From Furcasterigmium furcatum (lineage: Eukaryota; Ascomycota; Sordariomycetes; Glomerellales; Plectosphaerellaceae): 64,000 nucleotides of DNA. The position numbers and the translations under genes were made by a program. Below, piece after piece: positions 1-11,155 of the stretch. Position 1 is the stretch's first letter. The number at the start of each line of letters is the position of its first letter. The stretch spans positions 5,371,598-5,435,597 of the forward strand of contig BCIA01000003.1 in NCBI GenBank assembly GCA_001599815.1. The letters are read 5' to 3'. The notes below the pieces were generated by a model, which saw nothing but the letters and a program-made list of their open reading frames with translations, had not been told where the DNA came from and searched no databases.

Positions 1-561
1 GATCTTGAGTCTACTTGAAGACAGACGCTGCCCGCCTTGACACAGTTTGCGCATGTTTTGGGGTCAGCGTCACACTGTCATACCAGAGCATTAGCAAACT
101 TCCCGCCGGATTGAATGAAGACTGGACGTAAGTAGTACCCTGAGCTTCTTGACCTTGCAGCGCTTGCACGCCAGGATCGACTTTTCTGACATGATCGTCC
201 ACTTGCTTGTGGCATTCCATTCGGTGTGCACGCGAGCGTTGTCATGCGCCTTTCCCGGGGGAGTTTTCTCACCTTTTCATGACCTTGGCTTTGTCGGGGG
301 CAGAGTTGCGGAAGCGCTACCCGGTCAAGAATGGGGAACTTGTGGTCCGGGGTCGGATGATGGGTGGTTCTCGTCGGGGTATGGAGGGCGCGCTAGACCC
401 CGGGATTAGCACGCATCAAGCCCAAAGCCCCTGCTAGGGATGCGCTAGGCATTACTAAACCGCGCTGAAAGACTGGCTGCGTCAAGGTTGGCCGAACTGG
501 TGATCTTCCTCCGACATCTCAGCTCCTCGGAGTGCTACATCCCACCGAACACGAAACAGAC
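1..561. other. Intergenic, left edge of window
   Basis: No coding region is supported here. The open frames are short, overlap on both strands and match no family I recognise. The right part is presumably the promoter and leader of the Zn2Cys6 regulator that starts at 562. An imperfect CCGA...TCGG pair (about 510-535) is visible but too weak to call. No CGG-N6-CCG element of the kind found at 4136 and 4361 is seen here. Confidence 0.5.
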
Positions 562-2511
562 ATGAACACGGCATGTCAACGGTGCAGGAAGCGCAAAGTC
601 AAGGTCTGTTCTCCAAGGGGAAATATGTCTTTACGTCCTTTCAAACGCTGACAATCTCCAAAGTGCGACTTGAAAGCTCCCCGTTGCGGCAACTGTACTC
701 GGGCCAACGCCCGTTGTGTCTGCTCAGATCTGACCTCGAGTCGAGCCACGAGCTCTCTTCCGCCTGGGTGAGCAAGACAGTCCTCAAGGATTCACCCAAG
801 CGCGCTGGCTGAACTCACTCCCATCAGTTACCTCGAGAGCCTTGAAGATGAGTTGGCCCAGCTCGAAGACAAAGCTTCCATGGCTCAGACCAGCACAAGT
901 CCGGGGTGTAATGCCCCGACTTCGGGGCCCAATCCTCTTAGAGATGGCCCCTCGTTCGACTGGACCTCTATCGGCGAGGGTGATTCAAATCGTCTGCATC
1001 CCACATTCGCCTACGGCCTGGGCTATATGTTTCAATCTGCCGTGGCTGTGGACAACCGGTTTCCGTACCACTCCAGGCAGCGAAACTTTCTATTCCCGCG
1101 CGTGAGACGAAATCAGGCGCCGGGAAGCTCTCAGGAGAACCCGCTTGCGCAGACATACCTGGACACTTTCCTGGTTACCGTCCAGGAGTGCCTGCCGATA
1201 CTGCAGGAGGCCGATATAGCTCTTTTCAGAACTATCGTCACCGGTGCTGCACATGTCGAGTCGTCCGTCTTCCAGATGACTCTGGCGATAGGGGCGATGC
1301 TCACCCCCGGAAACGATCCCGTGTCCTCATATCACGCCATCGACTTCTTCGGAGCTGCCATGAATACATGCAACCCCACGACTCCTGACTTACAGACCCT
1401 GCAGATCTTCCTGCTTGTCACCATTTTCTCGCTGTTTCATTCTGCCGCCGGAAGTACGTGGCACCTCCTTGGACTTGCTGTCCAAGTGGCCGTGGCCCTT
1501 GGGCTTCACCACAAGCAAGGCGCCCAGGCACAGCTTCCGGACCAAATACACCGGGAGAATCTTTTCTGGACAGTTTATGTATTAGACAGGTCAGTAACAT
1601 CAGTCGTCCAACGGATTTTCTCGTGTAACATAAGCTAACGGCTGTCTCTCACAGGCTCGTGTCAATACCTCTCGGCAGGCCGGTTGGTATCCACGACTCT
1701 GATATCAGCACAAAGGTAAGCATGAGGCTGTGACGGCCTGAAAGCAATCTAGTAGTATGAAATGAGGCTCTAATAACTCTACAGGCTCCCGAAAATTGTC
1801 CACAGGCCGCATGTCTGCATGTGCTGGCGTCCCTGGCTGAAAAGGCATCCTTAGCAAATACCCCAAAGCGAGGCCCGCGGTCTGAGCCATGTGTTTTCGC
1901 TCAAGATTGCCGCAGGCTTCTTCAGGAGCGGATACTCGGACACAACTCCTCTCTGTTCAAAACATTTGCTTTCCAGCTCGCCGTCTGGACTGCCGCAGAT
2001 CCTCAGGGATTACAACAGAACACGATACAGGGTATTGACAGCTCTGACGAGCTTCTACAGCCTCACGTATTATGCTTGGCACACTTTCAGGGGGAGGCTC
2101 AGCAGCAGGCGCCGCTCCCGTGGACCTGCGCATATGCCATCTTCCATGCGGCGGTGCTGGCCGAGTGCGCATCGGGCCTGCGGGAGATACAAAGAGAAGA
2201 TTCGTGGTATCTCGGACGCGAGAGCGGACTGGTAGAGCCCAGCTCCGCGCTGCAGTCGGTTCCGGCACAGCTCGCCAGCTTTTCCCGCATGTTCCGGGGA
2301 CTCCAAGATCTGGCACTGTTGTATGACCAGATAACATCCCAGCAACGAGGCCACGCAATGGTATGTGATGTCCCCCTGCAATACGCAAGCGCACGCTGAC
2401 TTGTACCCCTGATAGCCGCGAAATTGGGAGGTTCTGGGGAACCGAAACAGCCGAGATGCCGTCCGGCTTCTTGTCGGTTTGGGTAAATCAATGGCTTTTC
2501 CGGACTACTAA
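562..2511 (+). CDS. Zn2Cys6 fungal transcription factor
   Basis: A nuclear regulator of the binuclear zinc cluster family, predicted 546 aa from six exons: 562-603, 664-767, 828-1589, 1655-1715, 1785-2360 and 2416-2511. After splicing, the cluster has cysteines at 5, 8, 15, 22, 25 and 32 with basic residues between the second and third. A short linker leads to a probable coiled-coil dimerisation stretch (YLESLEDELAQLEDKA, about residues 50-65). The middle holds a fungal_trans-like homology region; the WHLLGLAVQVAVALGLH segment is typical. The start is the first ATG giving a complete cluster. It converges on the leu2-like gene with about 190 bp between stops. Its targets are unknown; the neighbouring leu2-like gene and permease are natural candidates. 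Splice sites are inferred by frame and motif. The family call is firm; the exact ends are less so. Confidence 0.88.
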
Positions 2512-2701
2512 GGCGGAATTCGTCTCGGAAGGCTTTTGCCAAAGCACGATTCTCACGGCTACGCCACTGAGCCTCGGATGTGATCACTTGTTATGAGAGG
2601 TCTGAATACGAACCGACAATAGGATATACGGACTCGTTATTCTAAATTCTATTGAAAATCTGGTCCTTAAAGACATTTCTTCATCAACTATCTCCAGCTA
2701 T

Positions 2702-3971
2702 CTATTTTTTAAGGAGTTGTGCCAGTGTCTGCGCAACAGCATCACCAACCTCCACGGTTGTATTCTTCCCACCGAGATCACCCGTGCGAATCTCCTGGCC
2801 GCCGCTGGATCGATCATCCAGGACAGCGCGAACGGCCGCGTCAACTGTGTCCGCTTCTTTCTTCATATCGAACGAGTATCGAAGCATCATACCCACGGAG
2901 AGGATCGTGGCGATGGGATTCGCGATTCCTAGCATAGAATGTTAGCAAGCCGTCTAGATGCAAGGGATGTCAGAGTTGGAATATACCTTTTCCGGCGATG
3001 TCCGGGGCACTTCCATGGACAGGCTCATAGAAACCCTTGACGCCTGCCTGCGAAGGAATACCTGACAGGGATGCCGAGGGCAGCAGGCCAAGACTGCCGG
3101 TGATGACAGATGCTTCATCGGACAGGATGTCTCCAAAGCTAGCTTTTGTCAGACACTGTTGAGATGTATCTTCAATGCTTTGACTCACGTGTTGTCTGCC
3201 AGGAGAATCCCATTGAAGAGACGCGGCATCTTCATCATCAGCATCGCGGCGCTATCTGCAAGTTGATGCTTCAGGGTGATGCCAGGGGCTTCGGCAGCGA
3301 ACGTCTCGTCAACGACCCGTCTCCAGAGCCTGCTAGAGGCCAACACGTTGGCCTTATCCGTGGACATGACATTGAGGGGCGGATCATGAGCGTTCGCCAG
3401 CGCGATGGCGACCCTAGAGATCCGTTCAACCTCCGGCTTGGTGTACTTCCAGCTGTCAGAGGCGAACTCGTCGGTCTCCTCCTTTGCGCCAAAGTAGGCG
3501 CCGCCGCAGTTCTCCCTCAGCAGGATGAAATCGACGCCAGCAATCTTCTCCGTGTCCTTCAGGACGCTGAGATGATGCAACGACTCCGAAGGGAAGCGGC
3601 ATGGACGCAGGTTCGCATATGCATCCAGAGCCTGCCGCAGCTGAAGGAGTCCTTCTTCCGGCCTCACCTTGCCGACGCCCCTGATAGCTGATTAGATCCC
3701 GTTTTATTGTAATGTGGGAGGAGACTGGATACCATTGAGGTCCGCCTACTGCGCCTGCTAGTACAGCATCTGCAGCTTTGGCCTTGGCCAGGACGTCTTC
3801 GGTGATTGCGACGCCGTGTGCGTCGATGCTGCATCCGCCAAACAGGGCATTCTCGATGTTAAACTCGACCTTTGAGTGGTCCTGGACGACTTTGAGGACT
3901 TTGAGAGCCTCGTTGACGACCTCTGGCCCAACGCCGTCACCAGGAAGCACCAAGATGTTCTTGTTAGACAT
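2702..3971 (-). CDS. LEU2: 3-isopropylmalate dehydrogenase paralogue (LEU2-like)
   Basis: An NAD-dependent decarboxylating dehydrogenase of the isocitrate/isopropylmalate family, normally the third step of leucine synthesis. The predicted protein is 369 aa from four exons (3971-3733, 3680-3189, 3138-2987, 2928-2702), the usual family length. Visible signatures: N-terminal LPGDGVGPEVV; the isopropylmalate recognition stretch EEGLLQLRQAL then ANLRP; SxDKANVLASSRLWR; FGDILSDEAS; GSLGLLPSASL; EPVHGSAPDIAGKG; and the C-terminal IRTGDLGG. One motif is unusual: the loop normally written RELTGGIYFG or RELVGGIYFG reads RENCGGAYFG. This suggests a second copy rather than the main leucine gene, possibly with altered specificity. 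It shares a 621 bp divergent promoter with the permease at 4593. No mitochondrial presequence is evident. Confidence 0.9.
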
Positions 3972-4135
3972 TGCTACTGCTGTTGTCGCTTATGTTTGTT
4001 GTAAACCACTTGAACGATCACACACTGCACAAATCAGAGGCTTTTTCAACATTTTCGGCATTCGCATCTCTTCATCCTCGGCTATACTGTGTCTTGAATT
4101 CTCATCGCTGCGTTACCGGAGGTTGTCGACGCCCT

Positions 4136-4147
4136 CGGACATGTCCG
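4136..4147. promoter_or_regulatory. CGG-N6-CCG palindrome, copy 1
   Basis: The sequence is a perfect 12 bp palindrome, CGGACATGTCCG, of the Zn2Cys6 dimer-site form. It lies 165 bp upstream of the leu2-like start and about 445 bp upstream of the permease start. Confidence 0.6.
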
Positions 4148-4360
4148 GGAGTCATTGGCCAGCCCCTGAGTCGGGTTCGAACCGAGTTTAAGCAAACAAG
4201 AGCTGAGAAGTCAATCTTGTGGACCAATGTCGAGCGCCCGAATAACAATTACTAGTCAGTGTCAAATTAATGCCCGGAGCTCGGCCTAGCTTGCAAAACG
4301 CAGGCATTCTTCTTCCGGGGCTAAGAAGAACGACCGGCCCGGGGTCCCTCACCATGACCT

Positions 4361-4372
4361 CGGACATGTCCG
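4361..4372. promoter_or_regulatory. CGG-N6-CCG palindrome, copy 2
   Basis: This is an identical 12 bp palindrome to the one at 4136, with three further matching bases on its left side. It lies about 220 bp upstream of the permease start. Confidence 0.6.
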
Positions 4373-4592
4373 CCCCCCGGTTTTTCGACCCCAAGCCCCA
4401 TGGGGATCTACGGCGTCGAGACTAGGTCAGACCCGGGGAAGCCAGACTGATTCATTTCCAACTCTGTAAATAAAAGATAAAAGGAGACGGCTCGGCATCA
4501 CCACGATGTTCAATCCTAAGACGGCACGCTCGACCTGTTCTCTGAGTCTGATCTACCATTAAACTTATCCATTCAAGACCTTCGTACGCACC

Positions 4593-6308
4593 ATGGCTGA
4601 GAAACACGACAACAGCTCCAGCCCGGCGGGCAGCACTCACCAAAAAGACAAGTCTGCCAGCGAGGTCGAGAACGCACCTCTTTTCCCGAATCTCTCGGAA
4701 GAAGACGCGAGATGGCTCGCTGCTTTCCCCGAGGACAGGAAGAAGAAAGCAGTCCGGAAGGTATGCGCCCCTGAAAGCCATATCCAAATCCCAAGACGCT
4801 GACAAGAAGCAACAGGTCGATGTTCGACTCATCCCGCTCCTGACCCTTCTCTATCTCTTCTCCTTCATCGACAGGGCCAATATCGGAAATGCCAACATCG
4901 AGGGCCTCTCTGAGACTCTCGGCCTCACGGGCACTCAGTACAGCATTGCACTCTCGATCTTCTTCATCCCATACGTGCTTCTTGGTTAGTTCCGCGGCCT
5001 TGCCATTGATACACGCGAGCTACGGTCTAACTGAGTGCATAGAGGTGCCTAGCAACTATGTCCTCAACAAATTTAAGAAGCCCTCTCTGTACATCGGCTC
5101 CATCATTGTGGCCTGGGGCACGATGACGACCGTTCTCGGCGTGGTCCAGAACTTTGGCGGTCTCGTCGCCGTTCGCTTCATGTACGATATCCCCTCATCA
5201 CCGCAAAACAAGTCACAAAGCTAACAAGTCCAGGCTCGGTGTTGCAGAGGCTGGTTTCTTCCCCGGCGCCGTCCTGATTATCTCCAAGTGGTATGTCAAG
5301 AACGAGACCCAAACGAGAATCGCCCTATTCTACACGGCCAGTGCCCTCGCCGGGGCGTTCTCGGGGCTCCTCGCCTTTGGCATCGCCAAGATGGACGGCG
5401 TCGGGGGCTACGAGGGCTGGCGATGGATCTTCATCCTGGAGGGCCTGGCGACCGTTCTCGCCGGCATCGCCACGTTCTTCTGCCTGATCGACAGCCCGGC
5501 CAGCTCCGGCAGATGGCTCGACGCCGACGAGATCAGGTTCCTCGAGCTGCGCCAGATCGCGCAGAACGGCAACAGGGTCTCCGAGAGCAAGGCCAAGGGC
5601 GTCGACTGGAAGATCCTCCGCTCCGTCGTGTGCGACTGGCAGATCTACCTCCAGGCCCTGATCTACTGGTCCAACACGGTCCCCAACAACGCGCTCAAAT
5701 TCACCATGCCCAGGATCATCAGGAACATGGGATACACCTCGTCCGACGCGCAGCTCCTCACGATCGGGCCGTACTGCGCCGGCGCCGTCAGCGCGTACCT
5801 CTCGGCCATCTTCGCAGACAGGTTCACGTGGCGCATGCCGTTCATCGTCGTCCCCCAGCTGATCGTCGTCTGCGCCTACGCCATCCTGTTCCCCCTGGCC
5901 GCGGATATCAAGAACAACATCCCCGCATGCTTCGCCGCCGTCGTCCTCGCGTGCATTGGCCTCTATCCCATCAACCCCGGCGGCAACGCGTGGACCGTCA
6001 ACAACCTGGCCGGGCCTACCAAGCGCGCCATGGGCATCGCCTACATGATCTGCCTGGGCAACCTGGGAGGTATCGTGGGCAGCTACATCTTCATCGAGAG
6101 CGAGAGCCCGCGTTATCCGACTGGATTCGGCGCCTCGCTGGGCTTCGCTGCTGCAGGCGTCGGGGCCTGCGGCGTGCTTGAAGTGATGTACCATCTGGCC
6201 AACAAGAAGAAGGCGGCCATGTCCGAGTCGGAGATCAGGGAGAAGTACACTGACGAGGAGCTCGACGCCATGGGTGACAGGTCTCCCCTCTTCCGGTACA
6301 CTCTGTAG
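4593..6308 (+). CDS. MFS permease, Dal5/allantoate type
   Basis: A plasma-membrane major facilitator of the anion:cation symporter (Dal5-like) family, 516 aa from exons 4593-4760, 4816-4984, 5043-5181 and 5234-6308. A hydrophilic N-terminus of about 55 residues precedes roughly 12 hydrophobic spans. Family motifs are clear: LYLFSFIDRANIGNA in the first span, the VPSNYVL stretch, LGVAEAGFFPGAV, and GWRWIFILEG. The start has a strong context (CACCATGG) and is the only ATG giving the N-terminal span. Yeast relatives import allantoate, ureidosuccinate and dipeptides; other relatives carry vitamins or sugar acids, so the substrate cannot be read here. It is divergent from the leu2-like gene and shares its promoter with a duplicated zinc-cluster site. 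Confidence 0.92.
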
Positions 6309-6697
6309 ATGGGGTCCTCTTTGAGGAATAGGTACCATAGAGTCGCCTCGCACTCTGCGATGTGTACGTCTTACCTCAGTATAGCTGGAGTACCCTCAGC
6401 TACTGCACAGGATTCATTCACCGATCATTGGTAGTATGGAGTCTCTAACCATGGAACCTAGATCTTCTAGACTACTTATGTCTGCTCACATTTTCCATCA
6501 CGTGTCACTTTCTTGATGAGCATATGGATCAACTTGATAGAAGAATCTCTCAAAATTTAGGGACCACGCGATCCAACAATTACTTAGTACATCCAGCGCT
6601 CAAAACTTCCCCTGCCTCTAAGGACGCTGAGAGGAACACTCGGGTATCTCCAGAATATCGTGACAAACAAAAAACCAAAACCTCGCTTTCACACCCC
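6309..6697. other. Intergenic, converging 3' ends
   Basis: This AT-richer spacer lies between the tail-to-tail permease and PLAC8 genes. It is presumably two 3' untranslated regions. I see no gene, repeat or RNA in it. Confidence 0.6.
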
Positions 6698-7309
6698 TCA
6701 AGCCGGGGCCTGCATGCCCTCCGTGTTCGCCTGGTAGCCCCTGGCATCAACGCCGCCGATCCTCTTCTCGACCTCGTGGTCCTGCTGCGGCAGGGCGACG
6801 CACTGGCACCAGAACATGGAGCAGTGGTCCCCGAGGGCGCTGCCCTTGATGCCGAAGCGCTCGCGGATCTCCTTGCGCTGGCGGGCGCCGTACACCCAGC
6901 CGCAGCCGAGGCAGCACAGCCAGGCCATGTTGGTGCACTCGGAGTTGTCGTCGTCGTAGCCCTTCAGGGACGGGTTGACGAGGCGCTCGGAGGTCTTGCC
7001 GAAGCCTTTTGTTGCGTGTTAGTCAAACGTACGGGAGGGGGAGGAAGGACTCGTCTCCGGGGTGGACGTACCGAAGCATGGGGCGAAGGTGGCGGACAGG
7101 CAGGGCATGCAGCCGGGCCATGAGAGGAGGCTCCGGTCCCACTCGCCGGTCTGGGGCATGGACTTCTCGGGAGGGATGACGCCGTCTTGGAACTGATGCG
7201 GTTGCTGGGTGCCATTGGGATGCATGGGGGGGTTCTGAGCCTGGGTTGGCGCCTGAGCCTGAGCCTGGGCTTCAGGATGGGGAGCGTTGGCGTATTGTTC
7301 CTGGTTCAT
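6698..7309 (-). CDS. PLAC8-family cysteine-rich protein
   Basis: The predicted product is 181 aa from exons 7309-7072 and 7005-6698. The N-terminal third is Gln/Ala/Pro-rich and contains a run of AQ dipeptides. The PLAC8 (DUF614) domain follows from about residue 50: GEWDRSLLSWPGCMPCLSA, then after the intron a hydrophobic Cys-rich stretch (NMAWLCCLGCGWVYGARQR), then RERFGIKG and FWCQCVALPQQDHEVEKR. PLAC8 proteins sit at membranes through the Cys-rich hydrophobic region. Plant and fungal members have been linked to metal resistance and cell size, but no function can be assigned to this one. The splice is firm because it joins CFG to FGKTS in frame. Confidence 0.88.
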
Positions 7310-8904
7310 GGTGGCGGTGGTGAAGAAGGGTGATATCTGGCAGATATTGTTGGGAGAGAAAATCGTTGGTCTGAGACTTGCTTATATGTTTTCTTGAGAC
7401 TCAACTCAAGAGGAACGCGAGCCGAGGGCGGCAGGCACGATATAAGTGTCGAAGAAGACACGTCTTGACATCATCGCGGCCCCTGTCCTGTCCTGCCCTC
7501 CCCTGTGCCTTGCCCGACCCCGTAACATGGCTGTGAGCTCGAGCGTGTTGGACTAAGACACCGCCCTCTGGGGACTGCAGGATTGGCCCAAGGATACCAG
7601 CAGATCCAAGCTTCCAATAAACAGTGAGCATACCTGCCTATCATCAGCCTCAATGCCCAGGCCAGCAGTGATCAGCAGCGATGGACGGAGATCTACAAGG
7701 CTGTATCGTCACTTTTCTTTGGTCGGAAACCCCACAACGTCATGGTGGGTCGAGGATACGCGGAAAGCCGTGAGATTGATTTCCCAATCTGGCAATACGC
7801 ACACGCTCAGAGAACGAACATCTCGCAAGATATTCTCGTCATCGTCCACCAGCTTGAAGTAGTGTTGAATAATTCCTTACGATGCTAATAATACCCCTAT
7901 TTCTTAGGTGGTCTGGGGCAATGAATCCAAATATCTCTTGGCTGTTGCTGGTGCGAGACCCTTTCTGTCTATCAACGCCGGACTGGCCTTATCTCACACC
8001 AGAGACCTTCGCGATATGCCAGCACATGCAGTCTTCGCCACCGCTCGGGAGACGCTATGTTCTCTTGCCAGCTCAGTCGGTCTTTGACACGTCTGACCTG
8101 ACGTCGCAAGCCGAATCTATCTGATCCGATAATAACGAGCTGTCATATTACCACGACCCTCTCAGAGAGTCAGACTCCGGCATCGGCTCCGGCAAGAAAC
8201 CCTGCGTCACGTCATCCTGTCTGCCGCAGTTCTGATTGGGCCTTCAAGTCACCCTTCCCTGAAGGGATCGTGGATACAATCACCATGTTGACAGATATGT
8301 TGTCGTCGGCATGTAGCTTCCAGCCCCAGGGTATCCATGACTCCCAGGTGTCCTTGGTGTCGCGTGGCCATTCCATCCCGAGTCGAGATCCACATGTCAC
8401 GACGCGCCAGAGCAGACCTGAGAGTCGCATGTTGGCCAGAACTCGACTTACGTATTTGGACAGCAAGCATCAAAGGGCGTCACATCTCGAGCCGAGCAGG
8501 GAACTGAGTACGCGAAAATCAATGTGTCGGAATACAAGTCTCTGAGTTACAATGCCCCAGACCCCCCGCCCCCCGCGCAGACCAGTTTGATATCGTCCAC
8601 CAGTCACTTTTTCACTGGTGGCCACCGTCGTAGTTGCTAGTACGCCAAAGAGACTGCTCCCATATATTTTACTCTGCTGCCCCCCCTCGGAGGAGGGGGC
8701 GGGCGAGATGATTCAAATGCGCTGCCTCCCCAACCCTTCTCAGCTGCTGAGGGGATGAAAGTAGACCTGCTTTTCTCTTTCCTTGATATTACACGACGGC
8801 CACTGCCAATCGCAATGACCCAAGCTTCGGGACAGACAAAGGAGGAAGCTTGTTCGGACGAGAGGCCCCCCTGGGGACCCCCGTCGGATCGGAGGCTGGG
8901 CTGT
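7310..8904. other. Intergenic 1.6 kb
   Basis: No supported gene. Open frames up to 91 codons lack family features and have poor composition. The part next to 7309 is the PLAC8 promoter; the part next to 8905 is the Sec61 3' region. It contains C/G homopolymer-rich patches near 8560 and 8680-8700. Confidence 0.5.
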
Positions 8905-10545
8905 TTAGCCCATGATCATGCCCTTCATGCCGGACAGATCGCCTTCCTTGGCGGCAATTTCGAAGTAGCCGTAGATGATGCTGCAGGCAGTGATTGTTAG
9001 CACACGATGAAGAGAGATCCCGAGATCAGTAGGGCTCGACTTACGTAACGGCCAGGAGGGTACCGGTGCCGGAGCCGAGCGCACCGAGGAGGTCGCTGGT
9101 GACGGAGAGAGCGCCAATGCAGGCACCACCGAAGGCGGCGGCGGTGGGGATGATGCGCTTCAGCTCCTTGTACATGGACTGGTCACGGTGACCGGCCATG
9201 ACGAGACCCTGGTCCTTGAGCTGCTTGGCCACGTCGCGGGGGCTGGAGCCGGAGACCTCGATCCAGGTCTTGGAGAAGATGGCGCAGGCGGTCAGCATGT
9301 AGACGATGTAGACGAGAGTGTGGATGGGGTCGATGAGGGCGTCCTTGATGTTCAGGGGGGGCGACATGTAGTAGGCGAGACCGGAGATGGCGGAGAGCTG
9401 GGAGCTGCCGTCCTTGGCCTCCCAGACACCGAAGAGGCGGACGAGGAGGTTGTCGGAGAAGCGCGAGTAGAGCATCTGGCTGATGAGGAAGAGGTTGGAG
9501 GACAGGGCGGACTGCAGCATGATGGGCATGTTGGAGGTGTAGAAGAGGCGGACGGGGTACGAGCCGCGGGCACCACGCTGGCGCGAGGACTTGACGGGGA
9601 TCTCGACGCGGAAGCCCTGGAGGTAGATGACGGCGGCGAAGACGGACAGAGTGGCGAGCAGGTTCATGATGTTGGGGAGGTTCTGGCGGTAGAAGGCCTC
9701 CTGGAGGGCACGCTGCTTGTTGGGCCAGGTGAGGAGCAGGTGGAAGAGGGCGATGACGGCACCCTCGAACTCGGGGCCACGGCCGGTGTTGATGGTCGTG
9801 GGGGAGAAGGCCTTCCACATGATGGACTCGCAGATGTTGGTGGCGATGAACAGCGAGATGCCGGAGCCCAGGCCGTAGCCCTTCTGGAGGAGCTCATCAA
9901 GCAGGATGACGATCATGCCGGCAACGACGAGCTGGAGGATGAGGAGGAAGACGATGCCGGCGCCCAGGTCGGAGGGAGGGCCGTAGAGGCCGGAGAAGAC
10001 GTAGACGGTGGCGGTGCCGGCGGAGAGGACGAAAGCCAGGAGCTTCTGGGCGGTCTGGTAGAGCTCGCGGTCGGACTTGAGGTCAAGGTTGACGTCGATC
10101 ATGTGGGTGCCAGCCAGGAGCTGGAAGACCATGCCGGAGGAGATGATGGGGGTGATACCCAGCTCCATGAGCGTACCGCGGTTACTCGCCATGACCATAC
10201 GGAGCCAGTAGAGGGGATCCGAGTTGTCGGAGGAGACAATGCCGTAGAGGGGCATCTGGCTCATGACCAGGAAGATGAGGAGGGTCAATGCCGTCCACAT
10301 CAGCTTCTGGTTGAAGGGAATCTTGGTCTCCGGCTGCTGAACCTCGGGGAGGAACGGCACGAACGGCTTGACGAGGTCGAGGAACCGAACTGCGAGCGCA
10401 TTGGCGTGGTTAGCATTGATCTCCTCTTCTGTAGTCACATCCCGCGCGCGTCCGTCGCGTGCACGGCGCACTCCGGCGGCGCAATCGATGGTTGTGTGGC
10501 GACAAGGGACACGGGGACACGGGGTGAGGACTCACGGGAACTCAT
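8905..10545 (-). CDS. SEC61: Sec61 alpha, ER translocon channel
   Basis: The pore subunit of the ER protein-conducting channel, working with Sec61 beta and gamma. The model is 476 aa, the normal length, from exons 10545-10536, 10389-9045 and 8980-8905. The first coding exon is only 10 nt and splices across a 146 bp intron to give MSSLRFLDLVKPFVPFLPEV. Ten hydrophobic spans are present. Characteristic stretches include the plug region (QMPLYGI), LMELGITPIISSGM, LLDELLQKGYGLGSGISLF, and the cytosolic loop KSSRQRGARGSYPVRLFYTS. It ends in KEGDLSGMKGMIMG. The ATG within the second exon would add non-family residues read from intron sequence, so the spliced start is preferred. It is divergent from the tRNA dimethylallyltransferase gene. 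Confidence 0.97.
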
Positions 10546-11155
10546 GATGGCGGTAGTTTAGGGGGTGACACTCGGGAAAAACAAAACGGTCCAATTCGCC
10601 CCGGCGGAAACAGAAGAAGAAGAAGCAGCTGAGCGTCGATGGCTCAGGCGTTGGGAGGTCGAGGTTGGGGGGATGGGAGAAGAGGTATTAAAAGGAGGGA
10701 AGGGGGAAGGGGAAGGAAGCTGGTGTGTAGAGCTTTTGGAGAAGGGAATGGCTGAGGAGGTGGAAGCAAAAAGAGGGTCGAAGGGCTGCGCTGGGCTTCT
10801 GCTGCGATCTGGCTTCAAAGCCCCCAATTGTCAATGTGTCCAGAGGTGGCTACTGTGGGGAGTGCACGTGACCCCCAGCTGGGACGGAGACGAGCTTCCC
10901 ATTGGGTCGCCTCTTACCCCAGGCGCCCCGCCATTCACTGAAGCACAGCACTCGACCCACGTCACTCCGCTGCTGCTGATTCACTGATCCAAAAAGTTCA
11001 GGGTCCAATATCGGCCGACACACGTCTAGAGATCAGAACAGCTTGCGTCGCGTCTGGTGGTATACATGGCCTCTTCTCGACATTGAGGCATACCTGGCAT
11101 GAGCGTATGGAATAGGCTCCGACAGATCTTCACGAAACATGTCCCGACGTTTAAT
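10546..11155. promoter_or_regulatory. Divergent promoter, SEC61 / MOD5
   Basis: This 610 bp region separates outward-facing starts. For the Sec61 sense strand it holds a CT-rich tract (complement of 10691-10719) and a TGACGTGG word (complement of 10957-10964), which matches the metazoan/fungal unfolded-protein response element core. Short upstream ATGs precede the MOD5 start: one at 11107 closes after a single further codon, and one at 11139 is out of frame. Confidence 0.55.

Larger units (their letters stand above)
3972..4592. promoter_or_regulatory. Divergent promoter, leu2-like / permease
   Basis: This 621 bp gap separates the outward-facing starts of the leu2-like gene and the Dal5-type permease, so it must hold both promoters. 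It contains two copies of one 15 bp sequence, CCTCGGACATGTCCG, at 4133-4147 and 4358-4372. Each contains a perfect CGG-ACATGT-CCG palindrome. Inverted CGG triplets spaced by six bases are the known target form of Zn2Cys6 dimers such as yeast Ppr1 and Aspergillus UaY. Co-regulation of both genes is inferred. Confidence 0.7.

Noticed and set aside
4100..4190. GGTTCGAACC near 4172 resembling a tRNA T-loop
   Set aside because: The T-stem does not pair beyond the first position, and no acceptor stem, D arm or anticodon arm can be drawn around it.
4334..4343. CCGGCCCGGG as a Leu3-type site for the leu2-like gene
   Set aside because: The Leu3 consensus needs CCG-N4-CGG; this sequence has a mismatch in the right half-site and is explained by local GC richness.
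5325..6353. 342-codon minus-strand frame
   Set aside because: Antisense of the Dal5-type permease exon; Asp/Glu/Gly-rich with no family features.
9188..10561. 457-codon open frame on the plus strand
   Set aside because: It is the antisense shadow of Sec61 alpha, with Glu/Asp/Gly/Val-rich composition and no domain.
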